Source: an uncultured Faecalibacterium sp. (GTDB lineage: Bacteria; Bacillota; Clostridia; Oscillospirales; Ruminococcaceae). From it: a stretch of DNA of 11,551 nt. Positions 6,015 to 11,551 of this stretch are shown piece by piece. The notes beneath the pieces are model-generated. The model searched no databases. It had not been told where the DNA came from and worked only from the letters and a program-made list of their open reading frames with translations. How positions within the stretch are numbered: position 1 is the stretch's first letter; every line of letters starts with the position of its first letter. The stretch covers positions 1 through 11,551 of the forward strand of contig CAKSXW010000062.1 of assembly GCA_934518555.1 (NCBI GenBank), written 5' to 3'. Position numbers and translations under genes: made by a program.

Positions 6015-6563
6015 ATGAACGCCGAAACCAAACGCCGTGTCACAGCCTGCGCCGTGGGCTTTGCCCTGCCCCGTTACGCTGACCTGCCCCAGGTAGGGCT
6101 GTACCTGGACCAGACGGTCCAGTATGTCAACGGCTGCTTCCGCACCTTTTACGGCGTGGAGCTGACCCCCTCCATGGTAAGCAACTATGTAAAAAAAGGC
6201 ATCCTGAGCCACCCGGTCAAAAAAAAGTACACCCGGGAGCAGATCGCCTCCCTGATGTATATCGTGGTCTCCAAGACCGTGCTGTCCATGGAGAACATCG
6301 ACACCCTGTTCCGGATGCAGCGGGCCAGCTACTCGGCCCGGGACGCCTACGATACCTTCTGTAAGGAGCTGGAGCAGTGCCTGCCTTTTGTGTTTGGCTG
6401 CAGCAGCACCCTGCCGGAGCCCTCCCCTGACGCCACCGACGAGCGGCTGCTGTTACGCAGCACCATCCTTTCGGCTGCCAACAAGATCTATCTGGACTGC
6501 TGCTTTGACGCTTTGCGGCAGGAGCAGGCTCTGTGGGAGGATATTTTGCCGGACCTGGCCTGA
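6015..6563 (+). CDS. DUF1836 domain protein with MerR-like helix-turn-helix
   Basis: This is a 182-residue protein of the DUF1836 family, found mainly in Firmicutes and of unknown function. The family core is recognisable: LPRYADLP (18-25), LYLDQTVQYVN (29-39), LTPSMVSNYVKKGILSHPVKKKY (50-72) and TREQIASLMYI (73-83). The 50-83 segment resembles the winged helix-turn-helix of MerR regulators (a helix, a basic turn, then Y-x-R-E-Q-I), so DNA binding is a reasonable inference. The C-terminal third lacks a recognisable ligand domain but is rich in cysteine (six between 125 and 165, by eye). AAGGAGG lies 8 nt before the ATG, a near-ideal ribosome site. It is transcribed alone, divergently from degV, and might control that gene or itself, but no operator has been identified. 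Confidence 0.88.
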   Translation: MNAETKRRVTACAVGFALPRYADLPQVGLYLDQTVQYVNGCFRTFYGVELTPSMVSNYVKKGILSHPVKKKYTREQIASLMYIVVSKTVLSMENIDTLFRMQRASYSARDAYDTFCKELEQCLPFVFGCSSTLPEPSPDATDERLLLRSTILSAANKIYLDCCFDALRQEQALWEDILPDLA

Positions 6564-6570
6564 TATACAA

Positions 6571-6613
6571 AAAAGCCGTGTTCCCTTTCCTGGGAGCACG
6601 GCTTTTGTATTTT
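6571..6613. terminator. Bidirectional terminator shared by DUF1836 gene and prfB
   Basis: AAAAGCCGTGTTCCC (6571-6585) pairs with GGGAGCACGGCTTTT (6592-6606) around a 6-nt loop. All 15 positions pair, one of them G-U. T-rich sequence follows on the plus strand (to 6613), and a run of six A at 6569-6574 serves as the T-tract for minus-strand transcripts. It sits 7 bp after the DUF1836 stop codon and 15 bp after the prfB stop, so it serves both convergent genes. Confidence 0.92.
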
Positions 6614-6621
6614 GATGAGGA

Positions 6622-7743
6622 TCAGGTATCCTGCAGCTCGCCGCGGCTGGCAGCCTTGAGGTAGGCAAAGATGAAGCCATCCAGGTCGCCGTCCATCACG
6701 GCGTCCACATTGCCGGTCTCGTAGTTGGTGCGGTGATCCTTGACCATGGTGTAGGGCATGAACACATAGCTGCGGATCTGGTGGCCCCAGGCGATCTCGT
6801 TCTGCACGCCCTTGATGTCGTCGATCTTGTCCATGTGCTGCTGCTTGGCGATCTGGTACAGCTTTGCCTTCAGCATTTCCATAGCGTAGTCACGGTTCTG
6901 GAACTGGCTGCGCTGGGTCTGGCAGCTGACCACGATGCCGGTGGGCTTGTGGATCAGACGCACGGCAGAAGAAGTCTTGTTGATGTGCTGGCCGCCGGCA
7001 CCAGAGGAGCGGTACACCTGCATCTCAATGTCCTCGGGGCGGATGTCCACCTGGATGGTGTTGTCCAGCTCCGGCATCACTTCCAGAGAAGCAAAGCTGG
7101 TCTGGCGGCGAGCGTTGGCGTCAAAGGGAGACACACGCACCAGACGGTGCACGCCGTTCTCACTTTTCAGCAGACCGTAGGCGTTGGCACCCTTCACCAT
7201 CATGGAGGCACTCTTGAGGCCGGCCTCGTCGCCGTCCTGGTAATCCAGCACCTCCACGGTCATGCCGTGGGCCTGAGCCCACTTGTTGTACATCCGGTAC
7301 AGCATCTCGGCCCAGTCTTGGGCCTCGGTGCCGCCGGTGCCGGCGTGGAAGGTGAGGATGGCATTGCTGTGGTCGTACTCGCCGTTCAGCATGGTCATGA
7401 GCTGCAGCTCATCCACCGCCTTGCCCACAGCGTTCACCGACTCCTCAGCCTCGGGGATCATTGCCGGGTCGTACTCCTCGTCCAGCATCTCCAGCATGGT
7501 CTCGGCGTCATCGTACAGGCCCTGCAGCTTTTCAAAACGGTTCAGCTTGCCCTTCAGGTCGCCCACCTCGTCAAAGACCTTTTTGCTCAGGTCTGCATCA
7601 TCGTAAAAGCCGGGGCGGCTCATGGTGTGCTCCAGCTCCTGCACACGCTTGCGGGATGCCTCGATGGCCAGAGCCTCCTCCAGATCCTGGATCGCCTTGG
7701 CGTGATCGGCAAGCTGCACTTTCAGTTCATCAATGGTAATCAT
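6622..7743 (-). CDS. prfB: Peptide chain release factor 2, uninterrupted frame
   Basis: RF2 recognises UGA and UAA stop codons in the ribosomal A site and triggers hydrolysis of the finished peptide. The 373-residue product has the helical N-terminal domain, the stop-codon-reading tripeptide SPF (205-207, in VRVSPFDANARRQTSF) that separates RF2 from RF1 (PxT), and the catalytic GGQ (250-252, in SGAGGQHINKTSSAVRL). Length matches the family. The ATG at 7743 has GAGGA 8 nt upstream after AAGGAG. The frame also stays open for 47 codons upstream, but these form the leader. Many bacteria control this gene by a programmed +1 frameshift at an in-frame UGA near codon 25. Here the frame is continuous through that region (LEEALAIEASRKRV), with no UGA, so that autoregulation is absent. 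Monocistronic, with its own promoter and a shared terminator. Confidence 0.97.
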   Translation of the reverse strand: MITIDELKVQLADHAKAIQDLEEALAIEASRKRVQELEHTMSRPGFYDDADLSKKVFDEVGDLKGKLNRFEKLQGLYDDAETMLEMLDEEYDPAMIPEAEESVNAVGKAVDELQLMTMLNGEYDHSNAILTFHAGTGGTEAQDWAEMLYRMYNKWAQAHGMTVEVLDYQDGDEAGLKSASMMVKGANAYGLLKSENGVHRLVRVSPFDANARRQTSFASLEVMPELDNTIQVDIRPEDIEMQVYRSSGAGGQHINKTSSAVRLIHKPTGIVVSCQTQRSQFQNRDYAMEMLKAKLYQIAKQQHMDKIDDIKGVQNEIAWGHQIRSYVFMPYTMVKDHRTNYETGNVDAVMDGDLDGFIFAYLKAASRGELQDT

Positions 7744-7796
7744 TCTCGGTTCCTCTCCTTGGTCATAGATCAAGAACGAACGCTCCCCCTCTGCCT

Positions 7797-7831
7797 GCAG
7801 GGCCCTTTTTATGGAAAGAAAGAGGGCCTGC
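7797..7831 (-). promoter_or_regulatory. Possible hairpin in the prfB leader
   Basis: On the minus strand GCAGGCCCT (7831-7823) can pair with AGGGCCCTGC (7806-7797) with one bulged base, around a 16-nt A/T-rich loop. It is about mid-way along a leader of some 135 nt, long for a housekeeping gene. No known riboswitch was recognised. It may be unimportant. Confidence 0.25.
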
Positions 7832-7885
7832 CCGGGGAAAACGGAGGGCGTCCAAAAGATACAATTTATACACAGATACTTCATT

Positions 7886-7914
7886 AGTATACCGGGAATC
7901 TGTGGTAAAGTAAA
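7886..7914 (-). promoter_or_regulatory. Sigma-A promoter for prfB
   Basis: On the minus strand TTTACT (7909-7914) and TATACT (7886-7891) are separated by 17 bp. The start would be near 7880. The -35 box matches consensus at four of six positions, so moderate strength is expected. Confidence 0.65.
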
Positions 7915-7957
7915 GAGGAAAAACTGTTAACATGCTGGAAATTTGAAGATTTTAACC

Positions 7958-7986
7958 TTTTCTTTTCCCGGAGGGGAGAGTATAAT
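7958..7986 (+). promoter_or_regulatory. Likely promoter for the RING-domain gene and galU
   Basis: A perfect TATAAT (7981-7986) lies 32 bp before the start codon of the next gene, which places transcription start near 7993. At 17-bp spacing the -35 position reads TTTTCT (7958-7963), a poor match. There is no TGn extension. The promoter may be weak or need an activator. Confidence 0.55.
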
Positions 7987-8017
7987 ATCAGTATGAACCA
8001 TCTGACAGGAGGAAAAC

Positions 8018-9007
8018 ATGCCGAAATATTATGGCTGTCCCTGTGAGGGCTGCGGCAAACCGCTGACCCTGCAGGAAGATATCGTGGTCTGCCCGGACTG
8101 CGGTGCCCCTTATCACCGTGACTGCTACGAAAAGCTGGGCCGGTGCATCCACGCCCCTGCTCACAAAGCCGGGTACGAGTGGACTTTCCCGTATCAGGAC
8201 GCTGAGCTGCGTACCTGCCCCAGCTGTGGGGAGCGCACCCTGCGGAGCGAGCCTATCTGCCGCTGCTGCGGTGCTGCCCTGCCGCCGGAAAGTGCCGAGC
8301 AGCCCAACGACCGCAAGGCCGCCGAGACCGAACAGAACGGCAGCTTTGATTACGACGGGCTGTACCGCAACGAGATGTACCGCCGCTATCAGGAGCAGGT
8401 GGTGGACCCGGTCCACCGCAGTGTCCGGGCCGCCTTTGGTCCCGAGGAGCTTATCGACGGCATCCCCAGCCGGGATTGGGTGGATTATATTGGCGCTGCC
8501 GCCCCGGTCTACCTGAGCGATTACAGCCGGATGCAGCTGCAGAACACCAAGATCTCCCTGAGCTTTTCTGCCCTGCTGTTCGGCCCCTTCTATTTCTTCT
8601 ACCGCAAGGCCTGGAAGCCTGCCTTTGCCTTTTTGGCAGCGGAGCTGCTGTTGTTTGTGCCCAGTCTGCTGCAGATGATGCAGATCACCGGCAGCCCCCT
8701 GGCCCCGGATATCAGCCAGGGTGCCCTCACGGTGCTGTCCCGGGCGGTGTCCCTGGCTAGTTTTGCCCTGATGCTGGTGCGAGGGCTGTATGCCAAATGG
8801 CTGTACCGCAAAAGTGCCGGGGCCCACATCCGCCGCATCCGCAAGGAGTTCCCGGACGCTGCCCAGCGCAGTGTGGTGCTGGCAGCCCAGGGTGGCGTAA
8901 GCTGGGCCGCTGTGGTAGGTGGTTTTGTATTGCTGATGGTGGTAGGCTCTTGCTGCAGCCTGCTGCTGGGCCCTAACCTCAGCGCACTGCTGGGTGCAAT
9001 GGGCTGA
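8018..9007 (+). CDS. Membrane protein with prokaryotic RING-like finger, zinc ribbon and DUF2628-like region
   Basis: The function of this 329-residue protein is unknown. The N-terminus has two metal-binding modules. The first is RING/treble-clef-like: C9-x2-C12, C25-x2-C28, H33-x2-C36, C43-x-H45, resembling the Prok-RING family 1 domain (VVCPDCGAPYHRDCYEKLGRC). The second is a zinc ribbon: C67-x2-C70 and C81-x2-C84. A polar acidic linker (about 88-130) follows. Then comes a membrane part resembling DUF2628: KISLSFSALLFGPFYFFYRK (178-197), with hydrophobic helices at about 181-196, 202-220, 240-262 and 300-320. The fingers are probably cytoplasmic. AGGAGG lies 5 nt before the ATG. galU starts 28 nt after the stop with no promoter between, so the two are likely one operon. 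Prok-RING proteins have been linked to ubiquitin-like systems by comparative genomics, but none is seen here. It could equally be a membrane scaffold. Confidence 0.85.
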   Translation: MPKYYGCPCEGCGKPLTLQEDIVVCPDCGAPYHRDCYEKLGRCIHAPAHKAGYEWTFPYQDAELRTCPSCGERTLRSEPICRCCGAALPPESAEQPNDRKAAETEQNGSFDYDGLYRNEMYRRYQEQVVDPVHRSVRAAFGPEELIDGIPSRDWVDYIGAAAPVYLSDYSRMQLQNTKISLSFSALLFGPFYFFYRKAWKPAFAFLAAELLLFVPSLLQMMQITGSPLAPDISQGALTVLSRAVSLASFALMLVRGLYAKWLYRKSAGAHIRRIRKEFPDAAQRSVVLAAQGGVSWAAVVGGFVLLMVVGSCCSLLLGPNLSALLGAMG

Positions 9008-9035
9008 TCATATTCTGCACAGAGGAGAGAACATC

Positions 9036-9911
9036 ATGAAAAAAGTTACCAAAGCCGTCATTCCTGCTGCCGGTCTGGGCACCCGGGTGTTGCCGGCTAC
9101 CAAGGCCATGCCCAAGGGAATGCTGCCTATCGTGGACAAGCCTGCCATCCAGTATCTGGTGGAGGAGGCCGTAAAGTCCGGCATCACCGACATTCTGATC
9201 ATCCTGAGCCGGAACCAGAGCATCATCGAGGATCATTTTGACCGCAGCCCGGAGCTGGAGGCCAAGCTGGCCGCTCCCGGCAAGGAGAAAATGCTGGAGG
9301 AGTGCCTGGGCATCTCCAACCTGGCCAACATCATGTTCGTGCGGCAGCACCAGACCCTGGGTCTGGGCCACGCCGTGAGCATGGCAAAGGCCTTTACCGG
9401 GGACGATCCCTTTGTGGTCATCTACGGTGACGACGTGATCTGCGGCCCGGACCCGGTCTGTGCCCAGCTGGTCCGTGCCTACGAGGAGTTTGGCCGCCCG
9501 GTGGCCGGTGTTTCGGCAGTGCCTTGGGCAGATGTGAGCCGCTATTGCAGCCTTAAGACCACCCCCCTCCACGACAATTACTTCTTTGTGGATGACATGA
9601 TCGAAAAGCCCAAAAAGGGCCAGGAGTTCAGCAACTACTCCATCCTGGGCCGGGTGCTGCTGACCCCGGAGATCTACGATATCCTGGCCCGTACCAAGCC
9701 CGGTGCCGGCGGCGAGATCCAGCTTACCGATGCCATGGCCGAGTACGCCCGTACCTGCGGCGGCATGACCGCCGTGGAGTTTACCGGCAAGCACTACGAC
9801 ATGGGCAACAAGCTGAAGGTGGTGGAGGCTCAGGTGGAGCTGGCACTGCAGCACCCGGAGATCGGCGAGGACTTCCGTGCCTACCTGAAGGAGTTCTGCA
9901 AGACGCTGTAA
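9036..9911 (+). CDS. galU: UTP-glucose-1-phosphate uridylyltransferase
   Basis: GalU makes UDP-glucose and pyrophosphate from UTP and glucose-1-phosphate. UDP-glucose feeds glycolipid, teichoic acid and exopolysaccharide synthesis and the Leloir pathway. The 291-residue protein matches the family length. The nucleotide-binding signature AAGLGTRVLPATKAMPK (11-27) is present with R17 and K27, then LPIVDKP (30-36), the metal-binding GDD (131-133), EKP (190-192), GAGGEIQLTDA (223-233) and KHYDMGNK (252-259). One position is odd: the near-invariant PKEMLP reads PKGMLP (Glu to Gly at 28). The VSRYCSLK segment (167-174) also differs from the usual RYGIID. The ATG at 9036 is chosen because GAGGAGA lies 7 nt upstream and the protein then starts MKKVTKAVIPAAG like its relatives. 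Second gene of the probable RING-galU operon. Its 3' end runs into the hairpin array. Confidence 0.96.
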   Translation: MKKVTKAVIPAAGLGTRVLPATKAMPKGMLPIVDKPAIQYLVEEAVKSGITDILIILSRNQSIIEDHFDRSPELEAKLAAPGKEKMLEECLGISNLANIMFVRQHQTLGLGHAVSMAKAFTGDDPFVVIYGDDVICGPDPVCAQLVRAYEEFGRPVAGVSAVPWADVSRYCSLKTTPLHDNYFFVDDMIEKPKKGQEFSNYSILGRVLLTPEIYDILARTKPGAGGEIQLTDAMAEYARTCGGMTAVEFTGKHYDMGNKLKVVEAQVELALQHPEIGEDFRAYLKEFCKTL

Positions 9912-9915
9912 ATAG

Positions 9916-9990
9916 AATGATATTGCTACGCAAATGATGTTCTTCGAATGATGTTTTGCTTCGCAAAATGATGTGCGCTGCGGCGCATGA
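9916..9990 (+). repeat. Left arm of the hairpin array
   Basis: Four units are seen on the plus strand. H1 is TTGC-TAC-GCAA (9923-9933), H2 TTC-TTC-GAA (9940-9948), H3 TTTTGC-TTC-GCAAAA (9954-9968) and H4 TGCGC-TGCG-GCGCA (9974-9987). Linkers AATGAT or ATGATGT join them at a spacing of 14-20 bp. The arm starts 5 bp after the galU stop codon. Another 16 bp without structure (9991-10006) lead to the central hairpin. Confidence 0.75.
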
Positions 9991-10006
9991 AGGACTAGCC
10001 AAACGC

Positions 10007-10044
10007 AGAAGCCCCCGGAAGAATTTGATCTTCCGGGGGCTTCT
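10007..10044. terminator. Central 16-bp hairpin, probable bidirectional terminator for galU and antiporter
   Basis: AGAAGCCCCCGGAAGA (10007-10022) and TCTTCCGGGGGCTTCT (10029-10044) are perfect complements around a 6-nt loop. The stem is very stable and symmetric, between convergent genes, which fits a two-way terminator. T-rich tails are poor on both sides (CTTCTCATT on plus, CTTCTGCGTTT on minus), so it may act partly as a 3'-end block against RNA decay. Confidence 0.7.
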
Positions 10045-10126
10045 CATTGCGCCGCTATGCGGCGCACATCATCTGCGTAGCAGACATCATGGCGTAAGCC
10101 ATATCATTTGCACAGCAATCTCATTT
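10045..10126 (-). repeat. Right arm of the hairpin array (inverted copy of the left arm's layout)
   Basis: Four units in plus coordinates: H5 TGCGCCGC-TAT-GCGGCGCA (10048-10066), H6 TCTGC-GTA-GCAGA (10072-10084), H7 ATGGC-GTAA-GCCAT (10089-10102) and H8 TTGC-ACA-GCAA (10108-10118). They are joined by ACATCAT or ATCATT. Read on the minus strand, the outermost block ATTGCTGTGCAAATGAT (10119-10103) matches the left arm's outermost block (9922-9938) at 15 of 17 positions. The arm begins immediately at the antiporter stop codon. Confidence 0.75.
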
Positions 10127-11318
10127 ATTTTGCCTGGCTGGGATGGGGCACCGGGGGCTGCTTTGTAAACAGGGCCTTCAGAACCAGAGGAGTAGCCACG
10201 CTGGACACCACGATCAGCAGGATGACAGCGGTAAAGTACACCGGGTCCACCACGCCGACAGCCAGACCCTTCTGAGCCACGATCAAGGCCACCTCGCCTC
10301 GGGTCATCATGCCCACGCCAACCTTCAGGGAGTCGCCCCAGTTGAAGCGGCAGATCTTGGCAGCCAGGCCGCAGCCAATGATCTTGGTGATCAGTGCCAC
10401 CACCACAAAGCAGATGCAGAACAGCAGGATCTCCGGGGTCAGGCCGCTGATATCCGTCTTGAGGCCGATGGAGACAAAGAAGATGGGTGCAAAGATGATA
10501 TAGTTGCTGATATCCACCCGGCGCTCCACATAGGGTGCATCGTCCATCGTGCACAGCACGATACCTGCAATGTAAGCACCGGTGATATCGGCGATGCCGA
10601 AGTATTCCTCTGCAATGTAAGCCATGGCAAAGCAGAACGCCATGCTCACGATGGTGATGCGCTGGGTGTGGGGGTTGCGCTGGTCCAGCCACTTCATGGC
10701 ATAGTGCGCCACAAGGCCCACGCCCAGTGCAGTGGCAAAGAACAGCACCGTATTGAACAGCACCTTGCCCAGACCTGTGCCGGTGCCGCTGCTGGCACCC
10801 AGCACGCAGGTAAGCACCACGATACCAATGACATCATCAATAACAGCGGCACTGACGATGGTGGTACCCAGAAAGCTCTTCAGGTGCCCCAGCTCCTGCA
10901 GGGTGGCCACCGTGATGGACACGCTGGTGGCGGTCATAATGGTGCCAATGAACAGAGCCCGGTAGAACTCCGGGCTGCCCACTGCGGCAAAGCCGTAGAA
11001 GGCGCCATATAATAAGGTGCCGCCCACCAGGGGCACCGCCACGCCAACGGTGGCGATCAGGGTGGCGATGGGGCCGGCCTTGATTAGCTCTTTCAGGTTG
11101 GTGCCCAGGCCTGTGGTGAACATGAGCATCACCACGCCGATCTCTGCAAAAACGGAGATGGCATCGCTGATCTGCACCAGATTCAGCACACAGGGGCCGA
11201 TCAGCAAGCCGGCGATAATCTCGCCCACCACCTGCGGAGCCTTGCACTTGCGTGCCACCAGACCAAAGAATTTTGCGCTCAGGATTATAATTGCCAGATC
11301 TCGAAACAACGAATACAT
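10125..11318 (-). CDS. Cation/proton antiporter, CPA2 family (NapA/KefB-like membrane domain)
   Basis: This 397-residue integral membrane protein probably exchanges Na+ or K+ for H+, helping pH and ion homeostasis. It consists of hydrophobic helices throughout. The family's conserved points are visible: QVVGEIIAGLLIGP (29-42), FTTGLGTNLKEL (67-78), TATSVSITVATLQELG (129-144), the paired aspartates D161-D162 in AAVIDDVIGI that bind the transported ion in NapA-type antiporters, FFVSIGLKTD (280-289), a lysine (K312) in a late helix, and MMTRGEVALIVAQKG (337-351). There is no C-terminal RCK/TrkA_N domain, so it is the short form rather than a full KefB/C. The ATG at 11318 has GGAGG 7 nt upstream. 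Monocistronic, with its own promoter, which carries a palindrome over the -10 box. It converges on galU through the hairpin array. Ion specificity is not predictable. Confidence 0.94.
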   Translation of the reverse strand: MYSLFRDLAIIILSAKFFGLVARKCKAPQVVGEIIAGLLIGPCVLNLVQISDAISVFAEIGVVMLMFTTGLGTNLKELIKAGPIATLIATVGVAVPLVGGTLLYGAFYGFAAVGSPEFYRALFIGTIMTATSVSITVATLQELGHLKSFLGTTIVSAAVIDDVIGIVVLTCVLGASSGTGTGLGKVLFNTVLFFATALGVGLVAHYAMKWLDQRNPHTQRITIVSMAFCFAMAYIAEEYFGIADITGAYIAGIVLCTMDDAPYVERRVDISNYIIFAPIFFVSIGLKTDISGLTPEILLFCICFVVVALITKIIGCGLAAKICRFNWGDSLKVGVGMMTRGEVALIVAQKGLAVGVVDPVYFTAVILLIVVSSVATPLVLKALFTKQPPVPHPSQAK

Positions 11319-11386
11319 AGATTACCCTCCCTTTATGATTCCCACTTCCCTGCCGGAGCCCCGGCCCTGCCATGCTGTAGGAAAGC

Positions 11387-11401
11387 GACTATATTATAGT
11401 C
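11387..11401. promoter_or_regulatory. 15-bp palindrome covering the antiporter -10 box
   Basis: GACTATA (11387-11393) and TATAGTC (11395-11401) are perfect inverted copies around a single T. The palindrome contains the whole TATAAT box of the antiporter promoter, a position where a bound repressor would block transcription. No known regulator consensus was matched. Confidence 0.4.
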
Positions 11402-11421
11402 CCCTGTAGCAAAAAATGCAA
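11393..11421 (-). promoter_or_regulatory. Sigma-A promoter for the antiporter gene
   Basis: On the minus strand TTGCAT (11416-11421), a 17-bp spacer and a perfect TATAAT (11393-11398). The start would be near 11386, giving a leader of about 68 nt with a small GCCGG/CCGGC hairpin. Divergent from the strong promoter at the right edge. Confidence 0.8.
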
Positions 11422-11456
11422 AGGATTTTTTTCAGCACTTTTTTTCACCTGAGGGC

Positions 11457-11485
11457 TTGACAGATTCCGCCGGGCTTGCTATAAT
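11457..11485 (+). promoter_or_regulatory. Full-consensus sigma-A promoter at the right edge
   Basis: A perfect TTGACA (11457-11462), a 17-bp spacer and a perfect TATAAT (11480-11485), preceded by T-rich tracts (11427-11446) that could act as an UP element. This is the only 12/12 promoter in the window. It should start a heavily expressed RNA near 11492 whose body lies beyond the window. Confidence 0.9.
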
Positions 11486-11491
11486 AAATTG

Positions 11492-11551
11492 CTGTCTGAA
11501 CAGACACGCCGCACACAGCCGCAACGCCGCAGCTGTGTGTACCCTTGGTCT
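11492..11551 (+). other. Structured 5' leader or RNA gene start (partial)
   Basis: No start codon with a ribosome site appears in these 60 bases. Two stems can form: TGTCT-GAAC-AGACA (11493-11506) and CACACAGC with GCTGTGTG (11512-11519 and 11532-11539, 12-nt loop). With the very strong promoter this suggests a non-coding RNA or the leader of a highly expressed gene such as a ribosomal protein operon. Identity cannot be decided from what is visible. Confidence 0.45.

Larger units (their letters stand above)
9916..10126. repeat. Mirror-image array of mini-hairpins joined by AATGAT linkers
   Basis: The whole space between the convergent galU and antiporter genes is one palindromic composite. 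On the left, small hairpins are separated by AATGAT (9916, 9933, 9947, 9967). On the right, the complementary ATCAT linkers (10068, 10086, 10103) alternate with more hairpins. A 16-bp perfect hairpin (10007-10044) lies near the middle. Stems differ in sequence and length (3-8 bp) while loops stay at 3-4 nt and linkers stay constant, so structure seems conserved more than sequence. It contains no ORF and no transposase. I cannot match it to a named repeat family. Likely roles are a bidirectional 3'-end structure or a non-autonomous dispersed repeat. Confidence 0.8.

Noticed and set aside
7744..7884. 47-codon N-terminal extension of prfB
   Set aside because: Starts at the predicted transcription start with no ribosome site. 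RF2 proteins begin close to the ATG at 7743. Similar open leaders precede the MATE and DegV genes here, as expected in high-GC DNA.
6733..7887. 384-codon plus-strand open frame opposite prfB
   Set aside because: Antisense shadow of prfB with a His/Leu/Val-rich low-complexity product and no ribosome site. prfB itself is unmistakable (SPF, GGQ).
9916..10126. CRISPR array
   Set aside because: Repeats are only 6-8 bp linkers, units are 14-20 bp and self-complementary, there are no unique spacers of 25-40 bp and no cas genes are nearby.
10143..11012. 289-codon plus-strand open frame opposite the antiporter
   Set aside because: Antisense shadow with a His/Gln/Asp/Ala-biased product. The antiporter on the minus strand has a start, ribosome site, promoter and family motifs.

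Overview
The window looks like chromosomal DNA of a GC-rich, low-motility gut Firmicute of the Oscillospiraceae type (Faecalibacterium, Gemmiger or Subdoligranulum-like). This is inferred from high-GC codon use with strong purine-rich Shine-Dalgarno sites, consensus sigma-A promoters with 17-bp spacers, and the DUF1836, DegV and Prok-RING/DUF2628 proteins common in Clostridia. No sequence search was run, so the genus is a guess. The content is mostly housekeeping and transport. There is no phage, insertion sequence, CRISPR array, tRNA or rRNA.

Layout, left to right. A MATE efflux pump gene (minus, cut by the left edge) has a leader that carries a terminator-like hairpin. A three-gene polar amino acid ABC importer operon (minus: binding lipoprotein, permease, ATPase) starts from a promoter flanked by two dyads. 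Cardiolipin synthase follows (minus, strong terminator), then a DegV fatty-acid-binding protein (minus). DegV is divergent from a DUF1836 protein (plus) across back-to-back consensus promoters. DUF1836 and prfB (release factor 2, minus) converge on one bidirectional terminator. Divergent from prfB is a probable two-gene operon (plus): a membrane protein with RING-like and zinc-ribbon motifs plus a DUF2628-like region, then galU. A CPA2-type cation/proton antiporter (minus) converges on galU. At the right edge a strong plus-strand promoter begins a structured leader that runs out of the window.

Several genes relate to the cell envelope: cardiolipin synthase makes phospholipid, DegV proteins present fatty acids to the fatty acid kinase pathway, GalU makes UDP-glucose for glycolipids and glycans, and the pumps and importer sit in the membrane. 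Only the ABC operon and the RING-galU pair look co-transcribed.

The most unusual structure is the roughly 210-bp region between the convergent galU and antiporter genes (about 9916-10126). It is an array of small hairpins with different stems but a shared AATGAT/ATCATT linker, arranged as two mirror-image arms around a 16-bp perfect central hairpin. Both convergent transcripts would therefore carry the same kind of hairpin series in their 3' ends. I could not match it to a named repeat family.
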